Shown piece by piece: positions 36,259-45,473 of a stretch of DNA of 64,000 nucleotides (its first letter is position 1; each line of letters opens with the position of its first letter). The stretch is from Sphingobacterium cellulitidis (GTDB taxonomy: Bacteria; Bacteroidota; Bacteroidia; Sphingobacteriales; Sphingobacteriaceae), in contig NOUX01000001.1 of the NCBI GenBank assembly GCA_002245855.1, positions 186,001 to 250,000 of the forward strand, written 5' to 3'. The position numbers were made by a program, and so were the translations under genes. The notes under the pieces are model-generated. The model saw only the letters and a list, made by a program, of their open reading frames with translations, was not told the origin of the DNA and did no database searches.

Positions 36259-37323
36259 ATGAGAACGAAGCAGATAAACAACAACTCCATCAACCAGATC
36301 ATGCTAATTTTAATTATCATTCTGGTCTGTATTTTAATTTTCAAGAACCTTTACTACTATCTACCTGGCTTTCTTGGTGCTATCACTTTATATGTACTTT
36401 TCCGTAACAGTTATTTCAAGCTAACTGAAAAGAGAAAATGGAATAAGATTTTGACTAGCCTCTTGTTTATTCTGATTTCCATCGTCTTTATTGTTTTGCC
36501 TATTTGGGCCTTGGTGGATTACTTGGTTCCGCAAATAACCAGTTTTTTAAATAATACCGATAAAATTGTATCTCAGTTTAATCTCCTCAAGGAATACATG
36601 GCCGATAAGCCTTTCTTAAAGGATATAGACATGTCGGATGAGGCCCTATTAGCGATGTTGCAAAGGTTTACCAAATATGTACCAAGCATATTAAACTCTG
36701 TAGCAGAAGTAATGATCAATATAATTGTCGCCTTATTCGTATTGTATTTCATGCAAGTTTATGGCAGACAGATGGAAAAATATATCGCCAGTGGAGTTCC
36801 CTTCTCGCCAAAAAGTAAACAAGAACTATGGAAAGAATTTGATTCAATGGTTCGTTCCAATGCTATCGGAATTCCAATTCTAGGATTCTTCCAAGGGTTG
36901 GTTGCTGTATTAGGTTACTGGATCTTCGGCGTTGAAAACTTTATTTTAATGGGAATGCTCACCGGCATTGCATCCATTGTTCCCGTTTTAGGTACCATGA
37001 CTATCTATGTGCCACTCGGCATAATTACCCTTGCTGGGGGCGAAACTGCAAATGGAATTGGAATTCTATTGTATGGTTTCATATTAATTGGAAGTATTGA
37101 TAATATCCTTCGTTTCACTATCCTAAAAACCTTAGGAAATGTCCCTCCTCTAATTACCGTATTTGGTGTTCTCCTCGGATTAAAACTTTTTGGGATGTTA
37201 GGTTTGATTTTCGGCCCTCTGATTCTATCATCTGTTGGCGTATTAATCAAAGTATATTCTAATGAATTTGGGAAGGGAGATTCGATAATTTTAGCAGGAG
37301 ACCCATACGACAAAAAGGAATAA
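36259..37323 (+). CDS. AI-2E/PerM-family membrane transporter
   Basis: A polytopic inner-membrane protein of 354 residues with about seven to eight hydrophobic segments. Two lie near the N-terminus (MLILIIILVCILIF; FLGAITLYVLF). The conserved C-terminal block reads GIASIVPVLGTM, then PPLITVFGVLLGLKLFGMLGLIFGPL, the hallmark of this family. Members export diverse small solutes or ions; the name from AI-2 export does not prove that function here. Monocistronic. Confidence 0.9.
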   Translation: MRTKQINNNSINQIMLILIIILVCILIFKNLYYYLPGFLGAITLYVLFRNSYFKLTEKRKWNKILTSLLFILISIVFIVLPIWALVDYLVPQITSFLNNTDKIVSQFNLLKEYMADKPFLKDIDMSDEALLAMLQRFTKYVPSILNSVAEVMINIIVALFVLYFMQVYGRQMEKYIASGVPFSPKSKQELWKEFDSMVRSNAIGIPILGFFQGLVAVLGYWIFGVENFILMGMLTGIASIVPVLGTMTIYVPLGIITLAGGETANGIGILLYGFILIGSIDNILRFTILKTLGNVPPLITVFGVLLGLKLFGMLGLIFGPLILSSVGVLIKVYSNEFGKGDSIILAGDPYDKKE

Positions 37324-37535
37324 CCTATTTTTTGAGAATACTTCAATGATTGTGTAATTCCATATCGGCATTATTATGGGCTTGCAAGAGAAACTAAATC
37401 AAAATTTTATCAAAAGATTGTAAGCTTTTCACAGGTCTTTCCTATTAAAGTCATAATCAGCTTTTTGGATGACCATCATCACATAATCGCAGCTCATTTC
37501 TTTGTATCTTAATTAAAACTTAATACGAGAACAAG

Positions 37536-38279
37536 ATGAAACAACTAAATGACAAAGTGGCTATCGTGACTGGAGGTGCTTCCGGGATAGGCAAAGCAAT
37601 CGTTGAACTTTTTGTAAAAGAAGGCGCAAAAGTAGTTGTAGCGGATTTAAACGAAAAGTTAGGCAATGACTTGATCAACAACCACGGCGAAGGAAATCTA
37701 ATCTTTGTAAAAGCAGATGCATCTTCCGCCGAGGATAATAAAAAAATTGTGGAGGCAGCAATAGAGAATTTTGGAGCACTACATATCGCCGTTAATAATG
37801 CGGGTATTGGTGGTGAGTCCAATCCGGTAGCTGATCTGTCCATTGAAGCTTGGAAAAAAGTAATCGACATCAACTTAAATGGTGTTTTCTATGGCATGCA
37901 TTACCAGCTGCCTGAAATAGAAAAAGTAGGTGGTAGTATTATCAATATGGCATCGATCTTAGGTGCTGTAGGGTTCGCTAAATCATCTGCGTATGTTGCT
38001 GCAAAACACGGAGTCGTTGGTCTAACGCAAACCGCAGGTTGGGAATATGCAACCAAGGGGGTTCGAATCAATGCTATTGGTCCGGGTTTTATCTCCACTC
38101 CTTTAGTGGATGACAATCTGGATGCTGATTCCTTAAAATTTTTAGAAACTCAACATGCTTTTCAAAGACTTGGAAAACCAGAGGAAGTTGCTGAATTAGC
38201 TTTATGGCTAGCTTCAGATAAAGCTTCCTTCGTAACCGCATCCTACTATCCGGTAGATGGTGGTTATTTGGCGAGATAA
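37536..38279 (+). CDS. Short-chain dehydrogenase/reductase
   Basis: A classical SDR of 247 residues: cofactor motif TGGASGIG (TGxxxGxG) near residue 12, NNAG near 88, catalytic Ser in NMASILGA, and YxxxK in SAYVAAKHG. Asp in VVVADLN at the end of the second strand favours NAD(H). Substrate unknown; the sequence is close to the FabG-like/2,5-dichloro-diol-like groups. It is monocistronic with a terminator downstream. Confidence 0.9.
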   Translation: MKQLNDKVAIVTGGASGIGKAIVELFVKEGAKVVVADLNEKLGNDLINNHGEGNLIFVKADASSAEDNKKIVEAAIENFGALHIAVNNAGIGGESNPVADLSIEAWKKVIDINLNGVFYGMHYQLPEIEKVGGSIINMASILGAVGFAKSSAYVAAKHGVVGLTQTAGWEYATKGVRINAIGPGFISTPLVDDNLDADSLKFLETQHAFQRLGKPEEVAELALWLASDKASFVTASYYPVDGGYLAR

Positions 38280-38294
38280 ACTTGAGGGCGAGAT

Positions 38295-38334
38295 AAAAAA
38301 ATGGGCATTTGATTTTTTCAATGCCCATTTTTAT
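38295..38334 (+). terminator. Terminator after the SDR gene
   Basis: AAAAATGGGCATT and its complement AATGCCCATTTTT enclose a T-rich loop. Confidence 0.85.
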
Positions 38335-38446
38335 TGAATGATATTTGATCTTATAACCATAAAATGCACCCTTTTAAGTATTTCATTTTCTCGTAACTTA
38401 GCAAGAATCGGATTTTTATTTATCCCATTACTTATCATCTTTGAAT

Positions 38447-39313
38447 ATGGAAAAGACGCAACAAGAATTAAACTATTACCGAATTGCCAAAGCAATTCAG
38501 TTTATCCAGGATCATTTCCAGGATAAACCTAGTTTGGAGGAAATTGCGGAACATGTTCATCTAAGCCCCTTTCATTTTCAACGTTTATTCTCGGATTGGG
38601 TGGGAACAAGTCCCAAAAAATTCCTTCAATATATCCAGGTGAGCTATGCAAAGAAATTACTGAAAGAGGAACAAAGGACTTTGTTTGACACCCATTTAAT
38701 GACTGGAGTAAGCAGTACCAGTAGGCTGCATGACATGTTTGTTCAGATTGAAGGGATGACTCCTGCGGAATTCAAGCAAGGTGCAGAAGGGTTAAGCATC
38801 TCCTATAGCTTTCAGGACAGTCCCTTTGGACAATGCTTGATTGCTTCCACAGAAAAAGGAATTTGTTTCCTGGCATTTGTGGAAGATCGTGAAAAAGGAA
38901 TCGAAGAATTAAAGGATTCTTTCGAGAATGCTGAATTCATCGCACAGGTTCAGCCTATCCATCTTGAAGCATTATCGATATTCGACCCGAAAAACAACTC
39001 CTTAAAACGAATAAAACTACACCTTAAGGGGACGGCATTTCAGTTGAAAGTTTGGCAGGCTTTATTATCCATCCCGCTTGGCGAGCTAAACACCTATAAA
39101 GACATTGCTACCAAAATTGGTAATCCTTCAGCCTCACGTGCCGTCGGAACTGCCATTGGAAGTAATCCCATTGCCTATTTAATTCCATGTCATAGAGTAA
39201 TCCAAACCTCTGGACATACAGGCGGCTACCGTTGGAAACCATTGAGAAAAACTGTTATGCTGGGATGGGAATTTGCACATACAGACATTGAAAATCACCA
39301 TGAAACTATTTAA
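38447..39313 (+). CDS. AraC-type regulator fused to methylated-DNA-cysteine methyltransferase (Ada-like)
   Basis: A 288-residue fusion. Residues about 12-105 hold an AraC HTH domain (PSLEEIAEHVHLSPFHFQRLFSDWVGTSP). Residues about 120-285 form the O6-methylguanine-DNA methyltransferase with the active-site Cys in IPCHRVI and the Arg finger region SASRAVGTA. The N-terminal zinc domain of enteric Ada, which senses methylphosphotriesters, is absent, so any autoregulation must work differently. The ATG at 38447 is preferred over a TTG at 38441. It overlaps alkB by 14 bases; the pair forms an alkylation-repair operon. Confidence 0.9.
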   Translation: MEKTQQELNYYRIAKAIQFIQDHFQDKPSLEEIAEHVHLSPFHFQRLFSDWVGTSPKKFLQYIQVSYAKKLLKEEQRTLFDTHLMTGVSSTSRLHDMFVQIEGMTPAEFKQGAEGLSISYSFQDSPFGQCLIASTEKGICFLAFVEDREKGIEELKDSFENAEFIAQVQPIHLEALSIFDPKNNSLKRIKLHLKGTAFQLKVWQALLSIPLGELNTYKDIATKIGNPSASRAVGTAIGSNPIAYLIPCHRVIQTSGHTGGYRWKPLRKTVMLGWEFAHTDIENHHETI

Positions 39314-39902
39314 TACTGAGGATCCCTCCAAAAACCATTTACCCTATGATGGTACAGTGAATTATTATGGAGTAATCTGTGATGAGCCGCAATTATATTT
39401 TGAGAAACTACTTGATAGAATTGAATGGAAAAATGATCAGGCAATTATCTTTGGCAGGCACATTGAAACAAAAAGAAAGGTTGCTTGGTATGGAGATCGT
39501 TCTTTTGAATACAGCTATTCCAATATTCAAAAAATCGCTTTACCCTGGACTGAGGATCTCTTAGTGCTCAAATCCCTTGTGGAATCCCATTCTGGTGAAA
39601 CTTTTAATTCCTGTCTTCTGAATCTTTATCATAATGGTTCCGAAGGAATGGCATGGCACAGTGATGGCGAGAAGGACCTGAAAAAGCATGGTGCCATAGC
39701 CTCCCTTACCTTTGGCGCCGAACGAAAGTTCTCCTTCAAACATAAAACAACCAAAGAAAAAATCGACCTATTTCTTGAAAGTGGCAGCTTGCTGATTATG
39801 AAGGATCAAACCCAAGACCATTGGCTACATCGACTTCCTCCGACAAAAACAGTTCATGGCTCCCGAATTAACCTCACCTTCAGAACCATAGAAAACATGT
39901 AA
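39300..39902 (+). CDS. alkB: AlkB-like 2-oxoglutarate/Fe(II) dioxygenase
   Basis: Oxidatively removes 1-methyladenine and 3-methylcytosine lesions. The 200 residues from ATG 39300 contain the substrate-recognition NLYHNGSEGMAWHSDGE segment with the iron-binding HxD, the second His in DHWLHRLPP, and the 2-oxoglutarate Arg in SRINLTFR. The size fits ABH2/3-like bacterial AlkBs rather than the 216-residue E. coli type. The start lies inside the end of the Ada-like gene, indicating coupling. Confidence 0.9.
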   Translation: MKLFNTEDPSKNHLPYDGTVNYYGVICDEPQLYFEKLLDRIEWKNDQAIIFGRHIETKRKVAWYGDRSFEYSYSNIQKIALPWTEDLLVLKSLVESHSGETFNSCLLNLYHNGSEGMAWHSDGEKDLKKHGAIASLTFGAERKFSFKHKTTKEKIDLFLESGSLLIMKDQTQDHWLHRLPPTKTVHGSRINLTFRTIENM

Positions 39903-40055
39903 TTCCTCAAAAAAAAAGGAGTTAAAAAATAATTCCTATATTTGTCTCATTATAAATCACAAATAGAATATATGTAATACCCAAATTCTTTCCGCAATCT
40001 ATCAACAAAAGCTATTCATAGCTTTCAATGGTTTTATCTCAAAGCGAAAGGATTT

Positions 40056-41645
40056 ATGATAATTATTCAGAACGCAACATATATTCATCCCAACAAAGAA
40101 GTCTTATTTCATGATCTCTCCCTGACTATCAATAATCAGGAGAAAATAGCATTAATCGGTAATAATGGTGTAGGAAAATCTACCCTACTCAAGGCCATTG
40201 CTGCTGAAGTCCATTTAAATTCCGGAACTATTCATACAAGTAGTGTACCCTATTATATTCCCCAACTCCAGTATCGATACAATGATCAAACCATAGCACA
40301 GGCATTGGGGATAGCAGATAAACTACAGGCATACCATGACATATTGGAAGGTAATCTTTCTGAAAATAGCTTGGATATCTTGAATGACGACTGGACAATA
40401 GAAGATCGGGTTTCCCAAGCCTTAGAACAATGGAGTTTAGCTGGCTTCTCTTTGGATAGTCCAATGAATACCTTAAGTGGCGGACAAAAAACAAAAGTCT
40501 TTCTAGCCGGCATTGCCATACATGAACCTGAAATAATTTTGATGGATGAGCCTAGCAATCACCTGGACTTAGATTCTCGAAATCAACTATATCAGTTTAT
40601 TGAATCATGCAATAAAACCTTATTAATTGTAAGTCATGACAGGGCTTTGTTAAACTTACTTCCCGAAATTGCTGAAATGAGTAAATCCGGAATTTCCCGA
40701 TATGGTGGCAATTACGAGTTCTTTGCAGAGCAAAAAGAAGTTGCCCTCAATGCCTTGGACAACGATGTAAAATCAAAGGAAAAAGAACTTCGAAAGGCAA
40801 AAGAAAAGGAAAGAGAAGCCTTGGAACGTCAGAACAAATTAAATGCTCGTGGCAAGAAGAAACAAGAAAAAGCAGGGATCCCCAAGATTCTGATGGGCGC
40901 ATTGAAGAATAAAGCTGAAGGCAGCAGTTCTAAATTAAAAGGTGTACATCAGGAGAAAATATTTGGAATTCATCAAAACCTAAGAGAACTTAGAGCCAAT
41001 CTTTCCGAGATTGACCAAATGAAATTCGGATTTGAAGAGTCTGGATTATCCATAGGCAAAACTCTAATCGACCTCAAACAAGTCAACTTAAAAATTAACA
41101 ACAGAAATCTCTGGAAGGAAAACCTAAGTTTTCAAGTGAAATATGCAGATCGATTAGCCATACATGGCAAGAATGGCTCGGGGAAAAGCAGTTTGATCAA
41201 TATGATTATTGGAAAAATCCCCCCTTCCGAAGGACAAATCGCTAAGAATGACTTCAAATATGTCTATGTGGATCAGGATTATTCCATGATTCAATCGCCG
41301 ATTTCTATTTACGACATGGCACAATCCTTCAATCAGTCTGGGTTGATGGAACATGAAGTCAAGATCCGTTTGAACAGATTCTTGTTTTCCAAGGAGACTT
41401 GGGATAAATCTTGCCTCATGCTTAGTGGTGGTGAACGAATGCGTTTATTACTATGTTGCCTCAATATTAGTAGTCAAGCACCTGACATAATCATTTTGGA
41501 TGAACCTACAAACAATATTGACATTCAGAATATTCAGATCCTTAGCAATGCCATCAAATCTTTTAACGGGACTTTGATCGTGGTTTCCCATGATCAGTAT
41601 TTTTTGGAAGAGGTAGAAATAAAACAAAATATTAACCTAACATAA
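40056..41645 (+). CDS. ABC-F family ATPase
   Basis: A soluble protein with two ABC domains and no membrane segments, acting on ribosomes. Domain 1: Walker A GNNGVGKST, signature LSGGQKTKV, Walker B ILMDEPSNHLD. A charged linker follows (about 225-310, LRKAKEKEREALERQ), the P-site tRNA-interaction motif of ABC-F proteins. Domain 2: GKNGSGKSS, LSGGERMRL, IILDEPTNNID. 529 residues. It could be a housekeeping translation factor or an antibiotic-resistance ABC-F; the sequence alone does not decide. Monocistronic or with the next gene 18 bp on. Confidence 0.92.
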   Translation: MIIIQNATYIHPNKEVLFHDLSLTINNQEKIALIGNNGVGKSTLLKAIAAEVHLNSGTIHTSSVPYYIPQLQYRYNDQTIAQALGIADKLQAYHDILEGNLSENSLDILNDDWTIEDRVSQALEQWSLAGFSLDSPMNTLSGGQKTKVFLAGIAIHEPEIILMDEPSNHLDLDSRNQLYQFIESCNKTLLIVSHDRALLNLLPEIAEMSKSGISRYGGNYEFFAEQKEVALNALDNDVKSKEKELRKAKEKEREALERQNKLNARGKKKQEKAGIPKILMGALKNKAEGSSSKLKGVHQEKIFGIHQNLRELRANLSEIDQMKFGFEESGLSIGKTLIDLKQVNLKINNRNLWKENLSFQVKYADRLAIHGKNGSGKSSLINMIIGKIPPSEGQIAKNDFKYVYVDQDYSMIQSPISIYDMAQSFNQSGLMEHEVKIRLNRFLFSKETWDKSCLMLSGGERMRLLLCCLNISSQAPDIIILDEPTNNIDIQNIQILSNAIKSFNGTLIVVSHDQYFLEEVEIKQNINLT

Positions 41646-41663
41646 ATTCAGAAAGGAAACTAT

Positions 41664-42203
41664 ATGAAAAAGATTATCTATTACGTCGCAACCTCCATTG
41701 ATGGGTTTATTTCAGGTCCCAATGACGATGTTAGTGCCTATACCTATGAAGGTGAAGCCGTTCAGGATTATATGAATGATCTCCAAGAATTTAAACATGT
41801 CTTGATGGGAAGGAATACTTATGAATTTGGATATCAATTTGGTGTTAAACCTGGAGAACCTTCTCCAACTTATGGACATATGACTCAATATATCCTCTCC
41901 AACAATTTAAAGATTGAAAAACTCCATGAACAAGTCAAAATATTAGCCCTCGATGTGAATCGAATTAAAGAACTAAAACAAACAGCTGATACGGACATCT
42001 ATTTATGTGGTGGCGGAAAATTAGCTGGTTGGCTCTTGAAAAATAAACTTCTGGACGAGGTTAAAATAAAATTAAATCCTGTGATAATTGGATCAGGAAC
42101 CAAATTGTTTGAGGATATCAACCAAAGCTATGCCTTAACCCGTATTTACCAAAAAGAGTATGATAACAACATGATGGTTATTCACTATTCTGTAAAATAC
42201 TAA
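41664..42203 (+). CDS. Dihydrofolate reductase-family (RibD C-terminal-like) protein
   Basis: A 179-residue protein of the RibD-C/YyaP group: KIIYYVATSIDGFISGPND at the N-terminus, LMGRNTYEFG, the cofactor loop DIYLCGGGKLAGWLL, and KIKLNPVIIGSGTKLF near the end. It lacks full DHFR or RibD hallmarks, so real activity is unknown; members reduce pteridine- or pyrimidine-like substrates with NADPH. GAAAGGAA lies before the start. Possibly co-transcribed with the ABC-F gene. Confidence 0.88.
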   Translation: MKKIIYYVATSIDGFISGPNDDVSAYTYEGEAVQDYMNDLQEFKHVLMGRNTYEFGYQFGVKPGEPSPTYGHMTQYILSNNLKIEKLHEQVKILALDVNRIKELKQTADTDIYLCGGGKLAGWLLKNKLLDEVKIKLNPVIIGSGTKLFEDINQSYALTRIYQKEYDNNMMVIHYSVKY

Positions 42204-42509
42204 GAATCAGAATAAAAGAAAATTCAAATGTATATTGGCTAATCTAAGCCCTGGTAATATTAATTAGACATTGCTAATTCCGCGCAATTGTTTTGAAGAG
42301 ATTTAGCGATTTAATTTCAGAAATATTTTATTTCTTAAAAGAAAATTACCACATTTGCTAACGAATTGAGACGCATATACATTTGAATTTCAATGCGCTC
42401 AAACAAAAAAATCAGTTAAGTGTTTGATAATAAAAGACTTTGACGTAAATTTAATTAATCAAAGTAAATTAACCGGAATACCATTATTTTCACCAATTGG
42501 GGAATTAAC
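42204..42509. other. Intergenic stretch, no gene seen
   Basis: AT-rich spacer with no clear terminator, promoter or coding frame. Confidence 0.4.
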
Positions 42510-43028
42510 ATGAAAGGAAAAATCCTACTCTTTTTTATTATCGCACTCTTATTTGGGTGCAAGGAGGAAGATATGTCCCCTGTGGATGGTGAATTCAACA
42601 AAGCCTTATTGGAAAAATACATCTGGAAAAACAATGTTCTGATCGATGAAGTTTTTACTGATAACAGCAATCCTGAACACTACAATCGGACCACCACCCT
42701 AAGTTTTACCGGAACACAGTATAGTCATATCGTTCAAGATTCTGTAAAAGGAAATATGGACGCCCAAAGCCTTATGAACCCATCAGCTATACGTACTTCA
42801 GAATATTGGGGCGATTATACTTTTAATGGACTTGACTCTACAATAACCCTGTCCTACCGTGTCAATGAGAAAGTACTCAATAAGATGAATATTTCATCAG
42901 ATTCTTTGATTATTCATAGCAGCTATAAAATCATTAGCCTCTCTGAGGATGAATTGACTCTGAAACTCAAAAATGATTCAGTGATGCATGGCTATAATAC
43001 AGTGATGACTTTCAAACCTGTAAAATAA
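42510..43028 (+). CDS. Lipoprotein of unknown function
   Basis: A 172-residue protein with a lipoprotein signal (FIIALLFGC, lipidated Cys near 17) and an acidic segment after it (KEEDMSPVDGE), then a beta-rich body (TTTLSFTGTQYSH, STITLSYRV, DELTLKLKND) that could be a lipocalin-like or other antiparallel barrel. I recognise no family. It converges with the fucose-locus SDR, leaving 8 bp between them. Confidence 0.75.
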   Translation: MKGKILLFFIIALLFGCKEEDMSPVDGEFNKALLEKYIWKNNVLIDEVFTDNSNPEHYNRTTTLSFTGTQYSHIVQDSVKGNMDAQSLMNPSAIRTSEYWGDYTFNGLDSTITLSYRVNEKVLNKMNISSDSLIIHSSYKIISLSEDELTLKLKNDSVMHGYNTVMTFKPVK

Positions 43029-43036
43029 CCCAAGAC

Positions 43037-43822
43037 TTAACCCTTCTCAAATCTTCTATATCCTATTTCTGCTCCGCCGCTGACTGGTAAATTCACACCT
43101 GTAATAAATCGTGCCTTCTCAGAAATCAAAAAAACACAAACATCAGCAATGACATTCCCTTCAGGACAATATCCTAACAAGTGAATATCATTTAAAAATC
43201 CAATCATATTCTCCGGATTCGGCTGTTCCTGAATCCAATTCTTAAGCATTGGAGTCATTACCGCTGCCGGCATAACCGAATTAACCCTGATACCATCCTT
43301 TGCATAATCTATCGCCATAGACTTCGTCAATGCATTGACGGCTCCTTTGGTTCCTGCATAGGCAGCATGGTTATCTTGACCAATTTCACCCACCAAACTA
43401 CTGGTATTCAAAATACAGCCTTTACTCATTTTCAGGTGGGGATAAGCATAACGAGTAGTCAACAGAATGCTTTTCACATTTACTTGCATTAAAAGATCCC
43501 ATTCCTCATCACTGGTTTCATGTAGTGGTTTTGATGGACTCGCCAATCCTGCATTATTGTGAACAACATCAATCCTCCCATATTGCTCTATGGTCCTTTC
43601 TATCATCATCTCTACTTCCTTCGCTTTTGTCACATCTCCCACTATTCCCAAATGACCTTCAGGAATTAATTCTATGGTTTTTTCAACGGATTCCGTATCC
43701 AAACCAATGAAAGTCACCAAAGCTCCTGCAGCCACATAGGCTTTGACACATTCCAACCCTATTCCTGCAGTTCCGCCAGTAATTAATATCACTTTCCCAT
43801 TTAATTCAGTCATAGCTTCCAT
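43037..43822 (-). CDS. SDR of the L-fucose locus (fucose or keto-deoxyfuconate dehydrogenase)
   Basis: A 261-residue classical SDR: ITGGTAGIGLE, NNAGLA, catalytic Ser in NTSSLVG, and YAGTK (YxxxK). It is the last gene of the fucosidase-dehydratase-symporter operon, 2 bp after the symporter stop. In non-phosphorylating L-fucose catabolism an SDR acts either as L-fucose dehydrogenase or as 2-keto-3-deoxy-L-fuconate dehydrogenase. Context places it in the pathway; which step is not decided by sequence. Confidence 0.82.
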   Translation of the reverse strand: MEAMTELNGKVILITGGTAGIGLECVKAYVAAGALVTFIGLDTESVEKTIELIPEGHLGIVGDVTKAKEVEMMIERTIEQYGRIDVVHNNAGLASPSKPLHETSDEEWDLLMQVNVKSILLTTRYAYPHLKMSKGCILNTSSLVGEIGQDNHAAYAGTKGAVNALTKSMAIDYAKDGIRVNSVMPAAVMTPMLKNWIQEQPNPENMIGFLNDIHLLGYCPEGNVIADVCVFLISEKARFITGVNLPVSGGAEIGYRRFEKG

Positions 43823-43824
43823 TT

Positions 43825-45468
43825 TTACCTGAATACAATATAAAGGAATATCACCATTCCAAGCAATAGTCCTGATAACAATCTATAGTTTCCAATTCCC
43901 TTCCAAGCTTCTCCACGTAAGGGATCCAAAGGATTTTTCCAATACAATTGTTGACTTTCTGCAGTATGTTGAACCGGAAAAATAAGTGAAAGGGTAACTT
44001 GGATAATTACACAAACGATAAAAAGATAAAAGGCCATCATCATAAATGGAATATGTCCTATGAAAGATTCCGGCATCAGTTTATTGACCGAAAAGACCAA
44101 AAGTCCTAAGATGGAACCTATCCATAAGGTCCATTTCGAGGAGACAGCAGATGCTTTTTTCCAGAATACACCCAATAAAAACACACAGGTAATAGGCGGT
44201 GCTATATGGGCAATCACATCATTAATCCCGTTGAAAATAGATTCATATTTATCTAGGAATGGCAATAATGCCAGGGATAAAATCATAGCAAAAACTGCTG
44301 AAATTTTCCCAATTCTGATTAATTGCTTATCTGTAGCTTCAGGTTTCTTTTGCTTATAGATATCATAGCTTACCATGGTAGAAATGGAGTTTAAGGCTCC
44401 TGAAATCTGACTCATTAAGCCGGAAAGCAAGGCTGCAACCAAAACCCCAATGAGTCCTGAAGGTAAGAGTTGGGTAATCATCAAGGTGTAGATTCCTTTT
44501 GAATTTACATTCCCTTCTGCATCCATTCCTAAACTCGTTAAATCCAAATGACCTGACTTAAATAATGTAAATGCAAAAAGACCTGGGAGAACGAAAATAA
44601 ATACCGGTAATATTTTTAAAAAACCACAGAATAAGGCCCCTACTCGACCGTGATTCTCATCTTTCGCGCCTAATACTCTTTGAACGATAGTCTGATCAGC
44701 ACACCAATACCAGATTCCTAAAATCGGATAACCTAAAATTACCGCTTGCCAAGGCATGCCACTGGAATCTCCACTTGGCCTCAACATCGATAGTCGTTCC
44801 ATTTGCCCCTCCAAATCCAATACCTCTCGCATGGGTTGCCAGCCTCCCATTTTATCGAATGCTGCATAGGTTATTATAAATGCGCCTGTTAATAATACAA
44901 GAGTTTGAATAGACTCGGTGACAACTACCGCCTTTAAGCCTCCTAATATGGTGTACAAGCCCGTAATAATGCAGATAATACCAATACTCAGATACATATT
45001 AAACCCAAATAGGGTCTTGAGGACTATCCCACCTGCTAACATCGAAAAAGCAATATGGATTACGATGGCTGAAACTATGGATATCCAAGTCAACCAGTCC
45101 CTACTCGCTCGATCATAACGTCGCTCCAAAAAATCAGGTAGCGTGGCTACTCCTGACTTTAAATAAAATGGAACAAAAAATAGAGCCAATAAAATCAGGG
45201 TAAATGCAGCCATCCACTCAAAATTCCCATTCAATAAGCCTGTATCAAAACCACTCTGCGCTAAGCTTACCAGATGAACAGTCGAAATATTGGTGGCAAA
45301 TAAAGCCAATCCGATTGCCGGCCAACGCAGTGATTTTCCTGCCAGAAAGTATCCAGCAGCACTATTGACTTGGCTTTTACCGTTTTTATTCATCCCAGCC
45401 CAAATGCCAACCGCTAGAATAAATAAGATATAAAATATCGATATGCCTAAATCTATGCCTCCTAACAT
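43825..45468 (-). CDS. Sodium:solute symporter (SSS/SGLT family)
   Basis: A 547-residue integral membrane protein with about 14 hydrophobic helices. It opens with an N-terminal helix and YFLAGKSLRWPAIGLALFATNIS, the SSS-family pattern, and contains WYWCADQTIVQRVLGAK, which resembles the SGLT sugar-binding region. Placement between fuconate dehydratase (5 bp away) and an SDR suggests uptake of L-fucose or a related sugar with sodium. Confidence 0.88.
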   Translation of the reverse strand: MLGGIDLGISIFYILFILAVGIWAGMNKNGKSQVNSAAGYFLAGKSLRWPAIGLALFATNISTVHLVSLAQSGFDTGLLNGNFEWMAAFTLILLALFFVPFYLKSGVATLPDFLERRYDRASRDWLTWISIVSAIVIHIAFSMLAGGIVLKTLFGFNMYLSIGIICIITGLYTILGGLKAVVVTESIQTLVLLTGAFIITYAAFDKMGGWQPMREVLDLEGQMERLSMLRPSGDSSGMPWQAVILGYPILGIWYWCADQTIVQRVLGAKDENHGRVGALFCGFLKILPVFIFVLPGLFAFTLFKSGHLDLTSLGMDAEGNVNSKGIYTLMITQLLPSGLIGVLVAALLSGLMSQISGALNSISTMVSYDIYKQKKPEATDKQLIRIGKISAVFAMILSLALLPFLDKYESIFNGINDVIAHIAPPITCVFLLGVFWKKASAVSSKWTLWIGSILGLLVFSVNKLMPESFIGHIPFMMMAFYLFIVCVIIQVTLSLIFPVQHTAESQQLYWKNPLDPLRGEAWKGIGNYRLLSGLLLGMVIFLYIVFR

Positions 45469-45473
45469 CGCCT

